Assembly (NCBI GenBank): GCA_017503065.1
Contig: JAFVTT010000021.1
Location: forward strand, 1-50,678
Length of the DNA stretch: 50,678 nucleotides
From: Bacteroidaceae bacterium
Lineage (GTDB): Bacteria; Bacteroidota; Bacteroidia; Bacteroidales; Bacteroidaceae
Direction of reading: 5' to 3'
Under the pieces are notes generated by a model, which saw only the letters and a program-made list of their open reading frames with translations, ran no database searches and had not been told where the DNA came from. Shown in pieces: positions 23,200 to 32,300 of this stretch. The stretch's first letter is position 1; the number at the start of each line of letters is the position of its first letter. Made by a program: the position numbers and the translations under genes.

Positions 23200-25263
23200 A
23201 TGCAGAACAACATGAACAATCAGCAAAACCAGGAGAAAGCCCTCGACCGCTTCGCTCGCAACCTGGTAGAGGATGCCAAGAACGGCAAACTCGATCCCGT
23301 GATTGGTCGAGACGAGGAAATACGTCGTGTGCTGCAGATACTCAGCCGCCGCACAAAGAACAACCCCATACTCATCGGCGAACCCGGTACGGGTAAGACG
23401 GCCATAGTGGAGGGACTTGCACATCGTATCCTCAGAGGTGACGTGCCCGAAAACCTCAAGGGCAAACAGATATACTCCCTGGACATGGGCGCTCTCATTG
23501 CCGGTGCCAAGTATCAGGGCGAGTTCGAGGAACGCCTGAAGGGTGTCATCTCCGAGGTGACACAGAGCCAGGGCGAGATAATCCTATTCATAGACGAGAT
23601 ACACACCCTCGTGGGTGCCGGACAGACACAGGGCGCCATGGATGCCGCCAACATACTGAAACCTGCCCTGGCACGTGGCGAACTCCGTAGCATCGGCGCC
23701 ACCACCCTGGACGAGTACCAGAAGTATTTCGAGAAGGACAAGGCTCTGGAACGCCGTTTCCAGACGGTCAGCGTGGACGAACCGGACGTGCCTTCAAGCA
23801 TAAGTATCCTGCGTGGCTTGAAGGAGCGCTACGAGCAACACCACCGTGTGCGCATCCAGGACGATGCCATCATTGCCGCCGTAAGCCTTTCACACCGCTA
23901 CATCACCGAGCGTTTCCTGCCCGACAAGGCCATCGACCTGATGGACGAGGCAGCCGCACGTCTGCGTATGGAGCGCGACTCCGTGCCCGAACAACTGGAC
24001 GAACTCTCACGCCGCCTTGGCCAGTTGGAGATTGAGCGCGAGGCTATCAAGCGCGAGAAAGACAAGCCCAAATTGGAAGAACTTACCCGCGAGATTGACT
24101 CCCTGAAGAAGGAGGAAACCGCCATGCGCCAGCAATGGCAGGAGGAGAAGAGCCAGGCAGAGCGCATACAGACTATCAAGGACAAGCAACAGGCCCTGAA
24201 ACAGGAGGCGGAACAACGCGAACGCGAGGGCGACTATGCCCGTGTGGCGGAGATACGCTATAGCCAGTTGCCCGAACTTGACAGACAGTTGAAGGAGAGC
24301 ACCGCATCACTTGGCGCATCCAAACTGCTCCGCGAGGAGGTTACGGCCGACGATATTGCCGATGTGGTAAGCCGTTGGACAGGCATCCCCGTGAACCGCA
24401 TGAAGACCAGCGAGCGCGACAAACTCCTGAACCTCGAGGACGAACTCCACCAGCGTGTCATCGGTCAGGATGCCGCCATACAGGCCGTCAGCGATGCCGT
24501 GCGCCGCAGCCGTGCAGGTCTTCAGGACCCCAAGCGCCCCATAGGTTCGTTCATCTTCCTCGGCACTACGGGCGTGGGTAAGACGGAACTGGCTCGTGCC
24601 CTGGCGGAATACCTCTTCGACGACGAGCAGATGATGACACGAATAGACATGTCCGAGTATCAGGAGAAGTTCTCCGTAACTCGCCTCATAGGTGCTCCTC
24701 CGGGATATGTGGGTTACGATGAGGGCGGACAACTCACCGAGGCGGTACGCCGCAAACCCTATAGCGTGGTGCTCTTCGACGAGATAGAGAAGGCTCATCC
24801 CGATGTGTTCAACACCCTCCTGCAGGTTCTGGACGACGGCCGTCTGACGGACAGCAAGGGACGTACCGTAAACTTCAAGAACACCATCATCATCATGACC
24901 TCCAACTACACCCACGAGCAACTCTTCCGCACCGTGCGTCCCGAGTTCCTCAACCGTGTAGACGAGATAATCACCTTCACCCCTCTCAACGAGGAACAGA
25001 TCAAGAGTATCGTGTGCCTGCAACTGGACATCATCAAGAAGCGCCTTGCCGACACGGACATCACACTGGACATCCGTCCCGATGCCATCGGCCTCCTCTC
25101 CCAGGAAGGCTACGACCCCGACTTCGGTGCCCGTCCCGTGAAGCGTGCCATCCAGCGCCTCCTGCTCAACGACCTGAGCAAAACCCTCCTCTCCGGCACA
25201 CTGAACCGCTCTCTCCCCATCGTGGTCACCGCCAACGACAGCAAACTGGAATTCAAGAACTGA
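23200..25263 (+). CDS. clpB: ClpB-type AAA+ disaggregase lacking the N-domain
   Basis: A 687-residue two-ring AAA+ ATPase. AAA-1: Walker A GEPGTGKT (60-67), Walker B FIDEIH (130-135), pore loop AKYQGEFE. A full ClpB-like middle coiled-coil domain spans about 262-385. AAA-2: Walker A GTTGVGKT (455-462), pore loop GYVGYD (503-508), Walker [10 protein letters not shown]. Two parts usual for ClpB (about 860 residues) are absent: the roughly 150-residue Clp_N domain, and about 25 residues between MTSN (566-569) and RPEFLNR (580-586). The flanking 85 nt upstream do not encode an N-domain. It should rescue aggregated proteins with DnaK, but without N-domain substrate contacts; a full-length clpB may exist elsewhere. 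Confidence 0.9.
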   Translation: MQNNMNNQQNQEKALDRFARNLVEDAKNGKLDPVIGRDEEIRRVLQILSRRTKNNPILIGEPGTGKTAIVEGLAHRILRGDVPENLKGKQIYSLDMGALIAGAKYQGEFEERLKGVISEVTQSQGEIILFIDEIHTLVGAGQTQGAMDAANILKPALARGELRSIGATTLDEYQKYFEKDKALERRFQTVSVDEPDVPSSISILRGLKERYEQHHRVRIQDDAIIAAVSLSHRYITERFLPDKAIDLMDEAAARLRMERDSVPEQLDELSRRLGQLEIEREAIKREKDKPKLEELTREIDSLKKEETAMRQQWQEEKSQAERIQTIKDKQQALKQEAEQREREGDYARVAEIRYSQLPELDRQLKESTASLGASKLLREEVTADDIADVVSRWTGIPVNRMKTSERDKLLNLEDELHQRVIGQDAAIQAVSDAVRRSRAGLQDPKRPIGSFIFLGTTGVGKTELARALAEYLFDDEQMMTRIDMSEYQEKFSVTRLIGAPPGYVGYDEGGQLTEAVRRKPYSVVLFDEIEKAHPDVFNTLLQVLDDGRLTDSKGRTVNFKNTIIIMTSNYTHEQLFRTVRPEFLNRVDEIITFTPLNEEQIKSIVCLQLDIIKKRLADTDITLDIRPDAIGLLSQEGYDPDFGARPVKRAIQRLLLNDLSKTLLSGTLNRSLPIVVTANDSKLEFKN

Positions 25264-25327
25264 AAACAGAAAAGCGGACGAGCGTCCTTAAAGACCTTAA
25301 TAACCTTAAAAGGTATAAAGAATCCTC

Positions 25328-25360
25328 AATCCCCTGCCTGCCCACCGCAAGCAGGGGATT
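25328..25360 (+). terminator. Hairpin terminator after the ClpB-like gene
   Basis: AATCCCCTGC (25328-25337) pairs perfectly with GCAGGGGATT (25351-25360), followed by GTTGCTTT. A typical factor-independent terminator shape with a weak T-tract. Confidence 0.7.
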
Positions 25361-25365
25361 GTTGC

Positions 25366-25538
25366 TTTAACCCAAATCGGTCATTAGCGTTATGATGATA
25401 ATGACCTTTATTTTTGAACAGGTGTTTTGCCACTTTGAGGGCGCAATGGGGTTCCATTGTAACCGAGAAGTGACGAAACAGATGACAAAAAGAAGGTTTC
25501 ATTAGCGCATAACAGTCTAATGACCGATTTGGGTTTAA
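25366..25538. mobile_element. MITE-like element, 163 bp, with TTTAA target duplication
   Basis: Perfect 17-bp terminal inverted repeats CCCAAATCGGTCATTAG (25371-25387) and CTAATGACCGATTTGGG (25517-25533) extend imperfectly through GTTATG. They are flanked by direct TTTAA at 25366-25370 and 25534-25538. The inside (129 bp) encodes nothing. These are the features of a non-autonomous transposable element; no matching transposase is in the window. Confidence 0.65.
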
Positions 25539-25587
25539 CAAAGGATCATTGTAGCAAACGCCCTACATAGCACCCGAAAACGCTATA

Positions 25588-25656
25588 CTATACTTATAGG
25601 CGTAAGACTATTATACTTAAGGGTGTAAGACTACTATATTTAAGGGCGCAAGACAG
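25588..25656. repeat. 23-bp tandem repeats upstream of the alkaline phosphatase
   Basis: Three adjacent 23-mers: CTATACTTATAGGCGTAAGA+CTA, TTATACTTAAGGGTGTAAGA+CTA, CTATATTTAAGGGCGCAAGA+CAG. They lie 86-154 nt upstream of the -7 element, so they could bind a regulator. Confidence 0.85.
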
Positions 25657-25741
25657 TTGTATAGCCCGTAATTGTCCGCTTTTTTGCTCCAACAGGAACA
25701 GAAAACTAACATTGTCCATACAATTAAACACTCTTTTTTAC

Positions 25742-25749
25742 TATCTTTG
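25742..25749 (+). promoter_or_regulatory. Bacteroidota -7 element of the alkaline phosphatase gene
   Basis: TATCTTTG (perfect TAnnTTTG), 46 nt upstream of the ATG. Confidence 0.65.
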
Positions 25750-25795
25750 TCCTTGCTAAACGGCAAAACCTGCAACAACTAAACAAAGCGAAGAT

Positions 25796-27196
25796 ATGAA
25801 AAACCGCATCCTCTCTACCCTATTCATGCTGCTCCTTGTGCTTACCGCCATGGGAGCCAAGAAACCCAAGTACATCTTCTACTTCATTGGCGACGGCATG
25901 GGCATGAGCCCCGTACTGTGTGCCGAGACATACAACCGCACCGTACTGGGCAACACACAACCCCTGCTGATGCTTCAGTTCCCCGTGGTGTCCATGTCCA
26001 CAACCTATTCGGCCAGCAATACCATAACCGACTCGGCAGCAGCTGGCACGGCCCTGGCAACCGGACACAAGACCAACAACGGCATGCTGGGCGTCACTCC
26101 CGACACCAAACCTGTGCAGAGCATTGCATACGAACTGAAACAACAGGGCTATGGCATAGGCATAGCAACCTCCGTGGCTCCTGATGACGCCACACCGGGA
26201 GCCTTCTATGCACATGTCAACCACCGCGGACAGTTCTACGACATTGCCAAGGATATGGCAGAGAGCGACTACGAGATATTTGCCGGTGGCAAGTTGCGCG
26301 GACATGCCCCCCAGGGACAGCCAGACGTGCGCACCGTGTTGGCCGATGCAGGCTACTCCGTAGTGGACGGTCCTGCCAAGTGGAACGAGAAGAAGCATGG
26401 CGACAAAGTGGTTCTGCTCAATGCTCCCTATCATCTGGACCACATCGGATACACAATAGACAGCATCCAGGGCAACCTCACCCTACCCTTCATCACCAAG
26501 GCCTGCATAGAGCACCTTGAGAAGGTCTCTCCCAAGCGTTTCTTCCTGATGGTGGAAGGCGGACTCATCGACCACGCCCTGCACCCCAACGACGGAGGTA
26601 CTGCCGTGAAGGAAGTGCTGAATTTCGACGAATCCCTGCGTCTGGCCTACGAGTTCTACCTGCGTCACAAGGACGAAACCCTCATCATAGTCACTGCTGA
26701 CCACAACACGGGCGGTATGGCTGCAGGTGTGAACGGCGGTTCGTACACCCTGGGGATGAAGAACTTCGACTACCAGCGCATCTCCATGCAAGCCATGCAA
26801 CTCGAATGTCAGCGCATGATAAAAAGTGGCGACAACATCACATGGGACTTCATGAAGCAATACCTTCAGGACAAATTGGGACTCTACTCAGCCATCCCCG
26901 TCAACGAGAAGTACGACCGTGCCCTGCAAGAGGCTTTCCATGCCACATTCGTGGACAAGAACACTCAGGAGAAAAAGACTCTCTACCTCTCCCTGAACCA
27001 GTTTGTAGCACGCACATTCCAGATCCTTGACGTCATCACAGGCATAGGATGGACCACAGGTTCCCACACCGCCGACCTCGTTCCCGTATGCGCCATCGGC
27101 GTAGGCAGCGAACTCTTCCAAGGCTTCCAGGACAACACCGAAATCCCCAACAAAATCCGTCGCCTCTGTGGCATAAAGGAGCACCAAAGCAAGTAA
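25796..27196 (+). CDS. Secreted alkaline phosphatase
   Basis: A 466-residue periplasmic or surface phosphomonoesterase with a signal peptide (1-20, cut near MGA-KKP). Motifs of the PhoA family: metal ligand Asp33 in FIGDGMG, nucleophile region TDSAAAGTALATG with Ser80, VEGGLIDHALHPND for metal binding, TADHNTGG and the distal TGSHTA histidine. It probably releases phosphate from organic esters. It is a single gene with its own promoter and a convergent hairpin downstream. The 23-bp repeats upstream suggest regulation, possibly by phosphate, but no known Pho box was recognised. Confidence 0.93.
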   Translation: MKNRILSTLFMLLLVLTAMGAKKPKYIFYFIGDGMGMSPVLCAETYNRTVLGNTQPLLMLQFPVVSMSTTYSASNTITDSAAAGTALATGHKTNNGMLGVTPDTKPVQSIAYELKQQGYGIGIATSVAPDDATPGAFYAHVNHRGQFYDIAKDMAESDYEIFAGGKLRGHAPQGQPDVRTVLADAGYSVVDGPAKWNEKKHGDKVVLLNAPYHLDHIGYTIDSIQGNLTLPFITKACIEHLEKVSPKRFFLMVEGGLIDHALHPNDGGTAVKEVLNFDESLRLAYEFYLRHKDETLIIVTADHNTGGMAAGVNGGSYTLGMKNFDYQRISMQAMQLECQRMIKSGDNITWDFMKQYLQDKLGLYSAIPVNEKYDRALQEAFHATFVDKNTQEKKTLYLSLNQFVARTFQILDVITGIGWTTGSHTADLVPVCAIGVGSELFQGFQDNTEIPNKIRRLCGIKEHQSK

Positions 27197-27207
27197 CAGA
27201 CAACATC

Positions 27208-27269
27208 GGATACATAAACACAGTCTGCCCGTCACTCAACAACAAAGCGACGGGCAGACTTGTGTATCC
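27208..27269. terminator. Bidirectional terminator between convergent genes
   Basis: GGATACATAAACACAGTCTG-CCCGTC pairs with GACGGGCAGACTTGTGTATCC across a short loop. The long, nearly perfect stem lies between the phosphatase (plus) and carboxyltransferase (minus) stops and could serve both. Confidence 0.75.
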
Positions 27270-27284
27270 TACAATGTGAATATA

Positions 27285-29063
27285 TCACTCCGGGGTTCTT
27301 TCAATATAGGCAAGTACATCGCCCTTCATGACATGCGACCCTTGCTTGGCAATAACATCCACCAGCACTCCACCCAGAGCAGCCGGAATTTCAAGAATCT
27401 GTCCATAATCGTTCTCGATGTAGCACAGATAATCACCCTTGTTGTACTTCTTGCCTATATAAGGCTCTATGCTCTTGATGCACTCGCATCCACCGGCAAT
27501 CTCCCACATGACGGTACCACCCTCTGGAGCGACTATGGCATCGGCCTTGGCATGCTTGATGGCACTAAGATCCGCAAGGGTCAAACCTCCGGCAAGAGCC
27601 TTGTCCTTCTCCTTCTGCAAATCAGCGAGGAAGCGCTTCTTGGCAGAACCGCTCTTGTACTCGCGATACTGCGCCTCGTGCATGGCAAACTCAAAGAGTT
27701 CTTCATCGTCCTCACCTAATTCCCACCCGTTATCCTGCATTTCCTTGCGGTAACGGTCAAGTTCATCGGGATAATAACTTTGGGGATCGGCATCCGTGAA
27801 CTCAAATCCCTTTTCCTTTGCCAACGCGATGATTTCAGGTGCAACCTCACCCGGCAATTTGCCACTCTTGCCAAGTATCATACCCCAAATGGAATTGTCC
27901 ATCATAGAATAACGAGGATTACCCTTTGACTCAGCAAACAGATTCATCAAGGCAATATTCTTCACATATTGCGAGAAGGGAGTCACCAATGGGGGGTAAC
28001 CCACTCTGGGCCACACGTAAGCCACCTCGTCGAACAATTTCACAAGCAAGGCATCCTCCGAAAGCGGAGTCTCGCCCTTAGCAACACGGTTATTGTTTAT
28101 AGCCCCCATCATGCCAGTCAAGTCTGCCATCATGGAACCCATCATACCACCAGGAAGGCCACAGCCAAGAAGCAGAGATGACATCAATTTATTGCTCGGA
28201 TTCATGAAGTATCCGAGGAAGTCATCGATAAATTCCTGCGTCAGCTTACGTGCCTCCATGTAAGCCTCCATGTTAATCTCAGGAACGTCAAAACCAGCAT
28301 TCTTCAGCATGGACTGAACAGAAATGACATCGGGATGTACCTTGCCCCATGAAAGAGGTTCAATAGCCGTATCAATGATATCGGCACCATTGCGGCATAC
28401 CTCAAGTATGGACGCCATGGAAAGTCCAGGCCCGCTATGACCGTGATATTGGATAATAACATCCGGATGCTTCTCCTTAATCATACGGGTAAGTTGTCCC
28501 AACATGGCAGGCTGACCTATACCGGCCATATCCTTCAAGCATATCTCTGGTGCACCGGCCTCAATCAGTTGCTCCGCAATGGCGGCATAATATTCTGCCG
28601 TATGTATTGGCGAATTGGTAATACACAGCGTAGCCTGCGGAGTCATCCCTGCTTCCAATGCATACTTTATGGAAGGAATAATATTACGTACATCATTCAA
28701 TCCGCAGAAAATACGGGTAATATCAGTACCCTGAGCATGCTTCACCTTGTACATCAATCTACGCACATCGGCAGGAACCGGGAACATACGTATACCATTC
28801 AAACCACGATCCAGCATGTGAGTCTTGATACCAGCCTCCCTGAAAGGCTTGGTAAAGGCACGTACCGCCTTGTTGGGATTCTCGCCATACATCAGGTTCA
28901 CCTGTTCAAAGGCACCTCCATTAGTTTCAACACGACTGAAACATCCCATCTTCACTATTACCGGAGCAATACGCTCTAATTGATCCATACGAGGCTGGAA
29001 CTTACCAGAAGACTGAAACATGTCACGATAAACGAGACTGAATTCTATCCTTCGCTTCTCCAT
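27285..29063 (-). CDS. Biotin-dependent carboxyltransferase-like protein (oxaloacetate decarboxylase alpha / pyruvate carboxylase B type)
   Basis: A 592-residue protein. Residues 1-300 form the HMGL-like TIM barrel: YRDMFQS (Asp14 kept, usual His replaced by Phe16), KDMAG with Lys177 (site of carbamylation) and YHGHSGPG with metal ligands His207 and His209. Residues about 300-470 match the PYC_OADA domain. The C-terminus (about 518-592) looks like a biotinyl barrel (IVAPEGGTVMWEIAGG), but in place of EAMKM it has IENDYGQILE, so the biotin-accepting lysine is missing. I recall similar Bacteroides proteins, so it may be a family with a separate carrier. It is likely linked to succinate/propionate or pyruvate-oxaloacetate metabolism. 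Confidence 0.8.
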   Translation of the reverse strand: MEKRRIEFSLVYRDMFQSSGKFQPRMDQLERIAPVIVKMGCFSRVETNGGAFEQVNLMYGENPNKAVRAFTKPFREAGIKTHMLDRGLNGIRMFPVPADVRRLMYKVKHAQGTDITRIFCGLNDVRNIIPSIKYALEAGMTPQATLCITNSPIHTAEYYAAIAEQLIEAGAPEICLKDMAGIGQPAMLGQLTRMIKEKHPDVIIQYHGHSGPGLSMASILEVCRNGADIIDTAIEPLSWGKVHPDVISVQSMLKNAGFDVPEINMEAYMEARKLTQEFIDDFLGYFMNPSNKLMSSLLLGCGLPGGMMGSMMADLTGMMGAINNNRVAKGETPLSEDALLVKLFDEVAYVWPRVGYPPLVTPFSQYVKNIALMNLFAESKGNPRYSMMDNSIWGMILGKSGKLPGEVAPEIIALAKEKGFEFTDADPQSYYPDELDRYRKEMQDNGWELGEDDEELFEFAMHEAQYREYKSGSAKKRFLADLQKEKDKALAGGLTLADLSAIKHAKADAIVAPEGGTVMWEIAGGCECIKSIEPYIGKKYNKGDYLCYIENDYGQILEIPAALGGVLVDVIAKQGSHVMKGDVLAYIERTPE

Positions 29064-29093
29064 AACTAGTAAAATCTAAGGTTAAACTCAGAC

Positions 29094-29101
29094 AAAGATA
29101 G
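29094..29101 (-). promoter_or_regulatory. Bacteroidota -7 element of the carboxyltransferase gene
   Basis: The minus strand reads TATCTTTG, 30 nt upstream of the ATG. Confidence 0.65.
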
Positions 29102-29301
29102 CAAAAGAAAGGATAAGAAACAAGATAAACACGATATAAATCCCAATTGCTGACATGCCGAGGCAGTTCTTCTTCCCCCACATAATCGGGTCGGAAGTAA
29201 ACACCCCCTACAAGATAGGTGTATGGTGGTACGGAAAGTAAAAACTTCTATCACCTTTTTACACTACCCGTTCTGAATAACTATGGGGTGAAACAAAGAA
29301 A

Positions 29302-29330
29302 AAGGTGGCGACCTTTCGGATCGCCACCTT
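29302..29330 (-). terminator. Rho-independent terminator of the sialidase fusion gene
   Basis: AAGGTGGCGA (29302-29311) pairs perfectly with TCGCCACCTT (29321-29330). On the minus strand the stem is followed by TTTTTCTTTG. It lies about 40 nt after the gene's stop. Confidence 0.88.
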
Positions 29331-29371
29331 ATTATATATAGGTATAAATATGCTTGTTATTCAAGAATAGG

Positions 29372-32300
29372 CTACCTGTTAATGAATACCTTCTTGCCGT
29401 TCTGGATATATATACCCTGAGCCCCTGCCTCCTTGACACGACGTCCGTGCAGGTCGTATATGGCATTATCCTTACTTGTCTCCGGTGAAGAGATGACGTC
29501 CTCTATACCTGTCTCGTTTGTTGACTTGATTGGGAAGAAGGGAGTGTCCTCAGTAAACTTATACATACCGTCACTTGCCCAATCCAGAGAGAAACGTACG
29601 AAACGCATGGTGTAACCACCAAATACACCGTTCTCTTCGTAGTATACACCAAGGGTGCCGTCGGGAAGGACAACAGCTGCACTGTATGCCGAACCACGGG
29701 GACAGATGGTCTTGGGAGTGCCGAAAGTAGCACCCTCATCGGTGGACAGAGCTATGCTGACGTTCTGTCGGCTAGCGCTATTGGGCAGTGTCTGCAATGC
29801 CACATTCCAGGGATTGCCCTCCAAGGTAGAGCACCATACCATGTACTCGCCGTCGCATGCATTGCCGGAGATACCGGTTGTGAAGCGTGTGCGGGGTGCC
29901 AGGTGCCAGGTCTCACCGTCATCGGATGTGTAGTTGTGGAAGTTATAACCGGATGCACGTACGCTGATTGCCAGGTCACCGTTGTTGCGCTCCAGAGTCT
30001 TGGGTTCGTCGGCTCCGTCTGTACCGCTATTGCCACTTACGTACCAGTTCTGTCCGCCGTCCTTACTCATGAAGAAGTAGAAGTGCTGGCTGTTGTCGGC
30101 CTGACGATTGACGAAACTTGACACCAGAGTGCCGTCGCGCTTCTGGAGGGCTGCACCCGAACCAGAGAAACCGCTCTTCCAGGTCTTGGTCTTGGGGTTG
30201 TCGCAGTTGGCGCCGAAGAGGTCGTCGGTATGGTCAACGGGAGTTTCCCATGTCAGACCGCCGTCGCGGCTGGTGATTGTCTTCCAGCGTGGAGGCTCGG
30301 CGGCGGTACCGGCAAAGAAGCCGTGTCCGTAAGTGCCGGCACTGGTCATGATGCCCACAATCTCGCCGTTATCGCGGTTTGTCACGATAGACGCATCGCC
30401 ATGACCATAGTGGCCGCCTGTTTCCTTCGTACCTGCCACCGTTACTGGGTCGCTCCAGGTCTTGCCGTTGTCCTCGGAATACTGGGCAACAAGATAGCAG
30501 TGTGAGGGCAGGTCGGAATTGTGTGCCTTGCGGTCATCGGTAAGGGTGACAAGACGCTTGCCATCAGCAGTTACTGTGATGGATGGGATACGGTAGTAAA
30601 GCGAGCCCTTGTCCATAGGCATGAGTACAGTACCCTCGGAAAGGAATATTACTGCCTGATGGGCAGGATGACCATTGGTTTCATTCATTTCCGTTCCATC
30701 AAATGTATATGATATTACACGTGCGTCTACCTTGTTTCCCTCCTTGGCTGACTCGGAAATGTCGTATGCTATCCATAAGTAGTGAAGGCCGGGTGCAAGG
30801 TCCTTCTTGCCGGTGATTGTGAAGGTTCTGTCCGAATTGAAGGTTGTTGTCTCGCCATAAAGTTCGCCATTCTCCTCGCGCCAAGGCATAGCATTCTCCT
30901 CGTCGATGAAGAGTTCGCGCTCGTTAGTTGCAAAGTAGGCACGAACCTTGCTTACATCGTTTATATTGGTTCCAGCAAAAAGACACTTGATACCCTCGAA
31001 GGATACGCTACCTTCCAAACCGCTTACACGGATGGCGGCACGTACCATGCCCTGGTTCTTGTTGCCTATACCCGTAGTGACCTTACCCTGAACGACAGTA
31101 GTAGCAGTTACCTCAGCCTGGGCATTGCTCACGTCAACGGGTTCCATTCTCCACAAGGAGGCACCACCCTCCTCCGCAGCCCAACGCACGATTACCTGTC
31201 CTGACTGCTGGGCATGAAGTTCCACACCGGCATCCTTGATGATATATGCACCGAAAGCCTTCTGTATGGAGTATATGTAATTGGGCTCGCCTACCACACC
31301 AAACTGAGTGGCGCCACCGGTTCCATTGGGTGCCGTGCCGAAATACTCGTTCTTGTAGTTCTTTATGGCCAGTTTGCCGTCCTTCTCCCAGAAACTCCAG
31401 ATGCGGTCGGCGCTGAAAGTTTTGTCGCCAAAGCGCAAACGCTCATTTTCCTGATCATAATATATCACCTTGCCCTTACAATAATCCTTTGTGGAAGCAT
31501 TGGTAATGTAGTACCAGTGCACGTCTCCTTCAGTACTGATGAGATATTCCTGGTCAGCAGAAGATTCTGCTGCAACCTTTACCACGAAGTCTGTCAGCAC
31601 AACACCCTTGCCATTGGAACCTGCCAATGTGAAGGAAACACTGTATGCACTTTGGTCCTTTGCACTGATTGTCTGGGCTTCGGAACTGGTAGTATACTCC
31701 TTGCCATCCTCCATGGTAAGCGCGATAGCAGTGGTATGCGCATTGTTGGCAAAGGTAAACGAATACTCCTTAATCACATAACCAGAAGGTGCGCTGAGTG
31801 TGTAGGTGGAATTTCCTGACGTACCTGTCATCATCTGCACATTGTTGCCTGCCCAGTTCATGTTGTTGACACCACATCCGAACTGCAACTGCGGAGTGGT
31901 CTTGCTCTTCCACACGGAGTTCCATGCCTGGTTAGCAGTTCCACCACGATAAAGGTCGCCGTTTTCCTTGTCTATAACATATACCAGTTCAGAAGTATCG
32001 TCTCCCTCCCCGGCATCAGAAACCACCTTATACCTGATTGCCAACTTCGTAATCAGGATACCCTTGTTCCCATCCACGGCACTGCCCACGGTCAGGGTGA
32101 TTGCACTGGTTGACAATCCGTTGGCAGTAACTGTCTTTTCGGTTGCATCTTGCGCCTCGCTTGTTGAAGTACCCTCTGCCGTATTGTATGTAAATGTGCC
32201 GGTATAATCAAGGACGCTCTTTGTGGTCAGGTCATAACCTATAATCTCATAGCCTTCAGGCAATGTGAGATTGTAGGTATAGCCAGCCTTCAACCAAGGC

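Larger units (their letters stand above)
25264..25795. other. 532-nt spacer with terminator, MITE-like element and tandem repeats
   Basis: In order it contains family A and C repeat scraps (25261-25312), a terminator (25328-25360), a MITE-like element (25366-25538), three 23-bp tandem repeats (25588-25656) and the alkaline phosphatase promoter (25742-25749). No protein-coding gene was found. Confidence 0.8.
29064..29371. other. 308-nt spacer: carboxyltransferase promoter and sialidase terminator
   Basis: It holds the minus-strand -7 element at 29094-29101 and the terminator at 29302-29330. Between them (29102-29295) the DNA is AT-rich with no recognised gene. Confidence 0.6.

Noticed and set aside
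25366..25538. An intact insertion sequence
   Set aside because: The 129-bp interior is too short for a transposase and has no meaningful frame; only a non-autonomous element is plausible.
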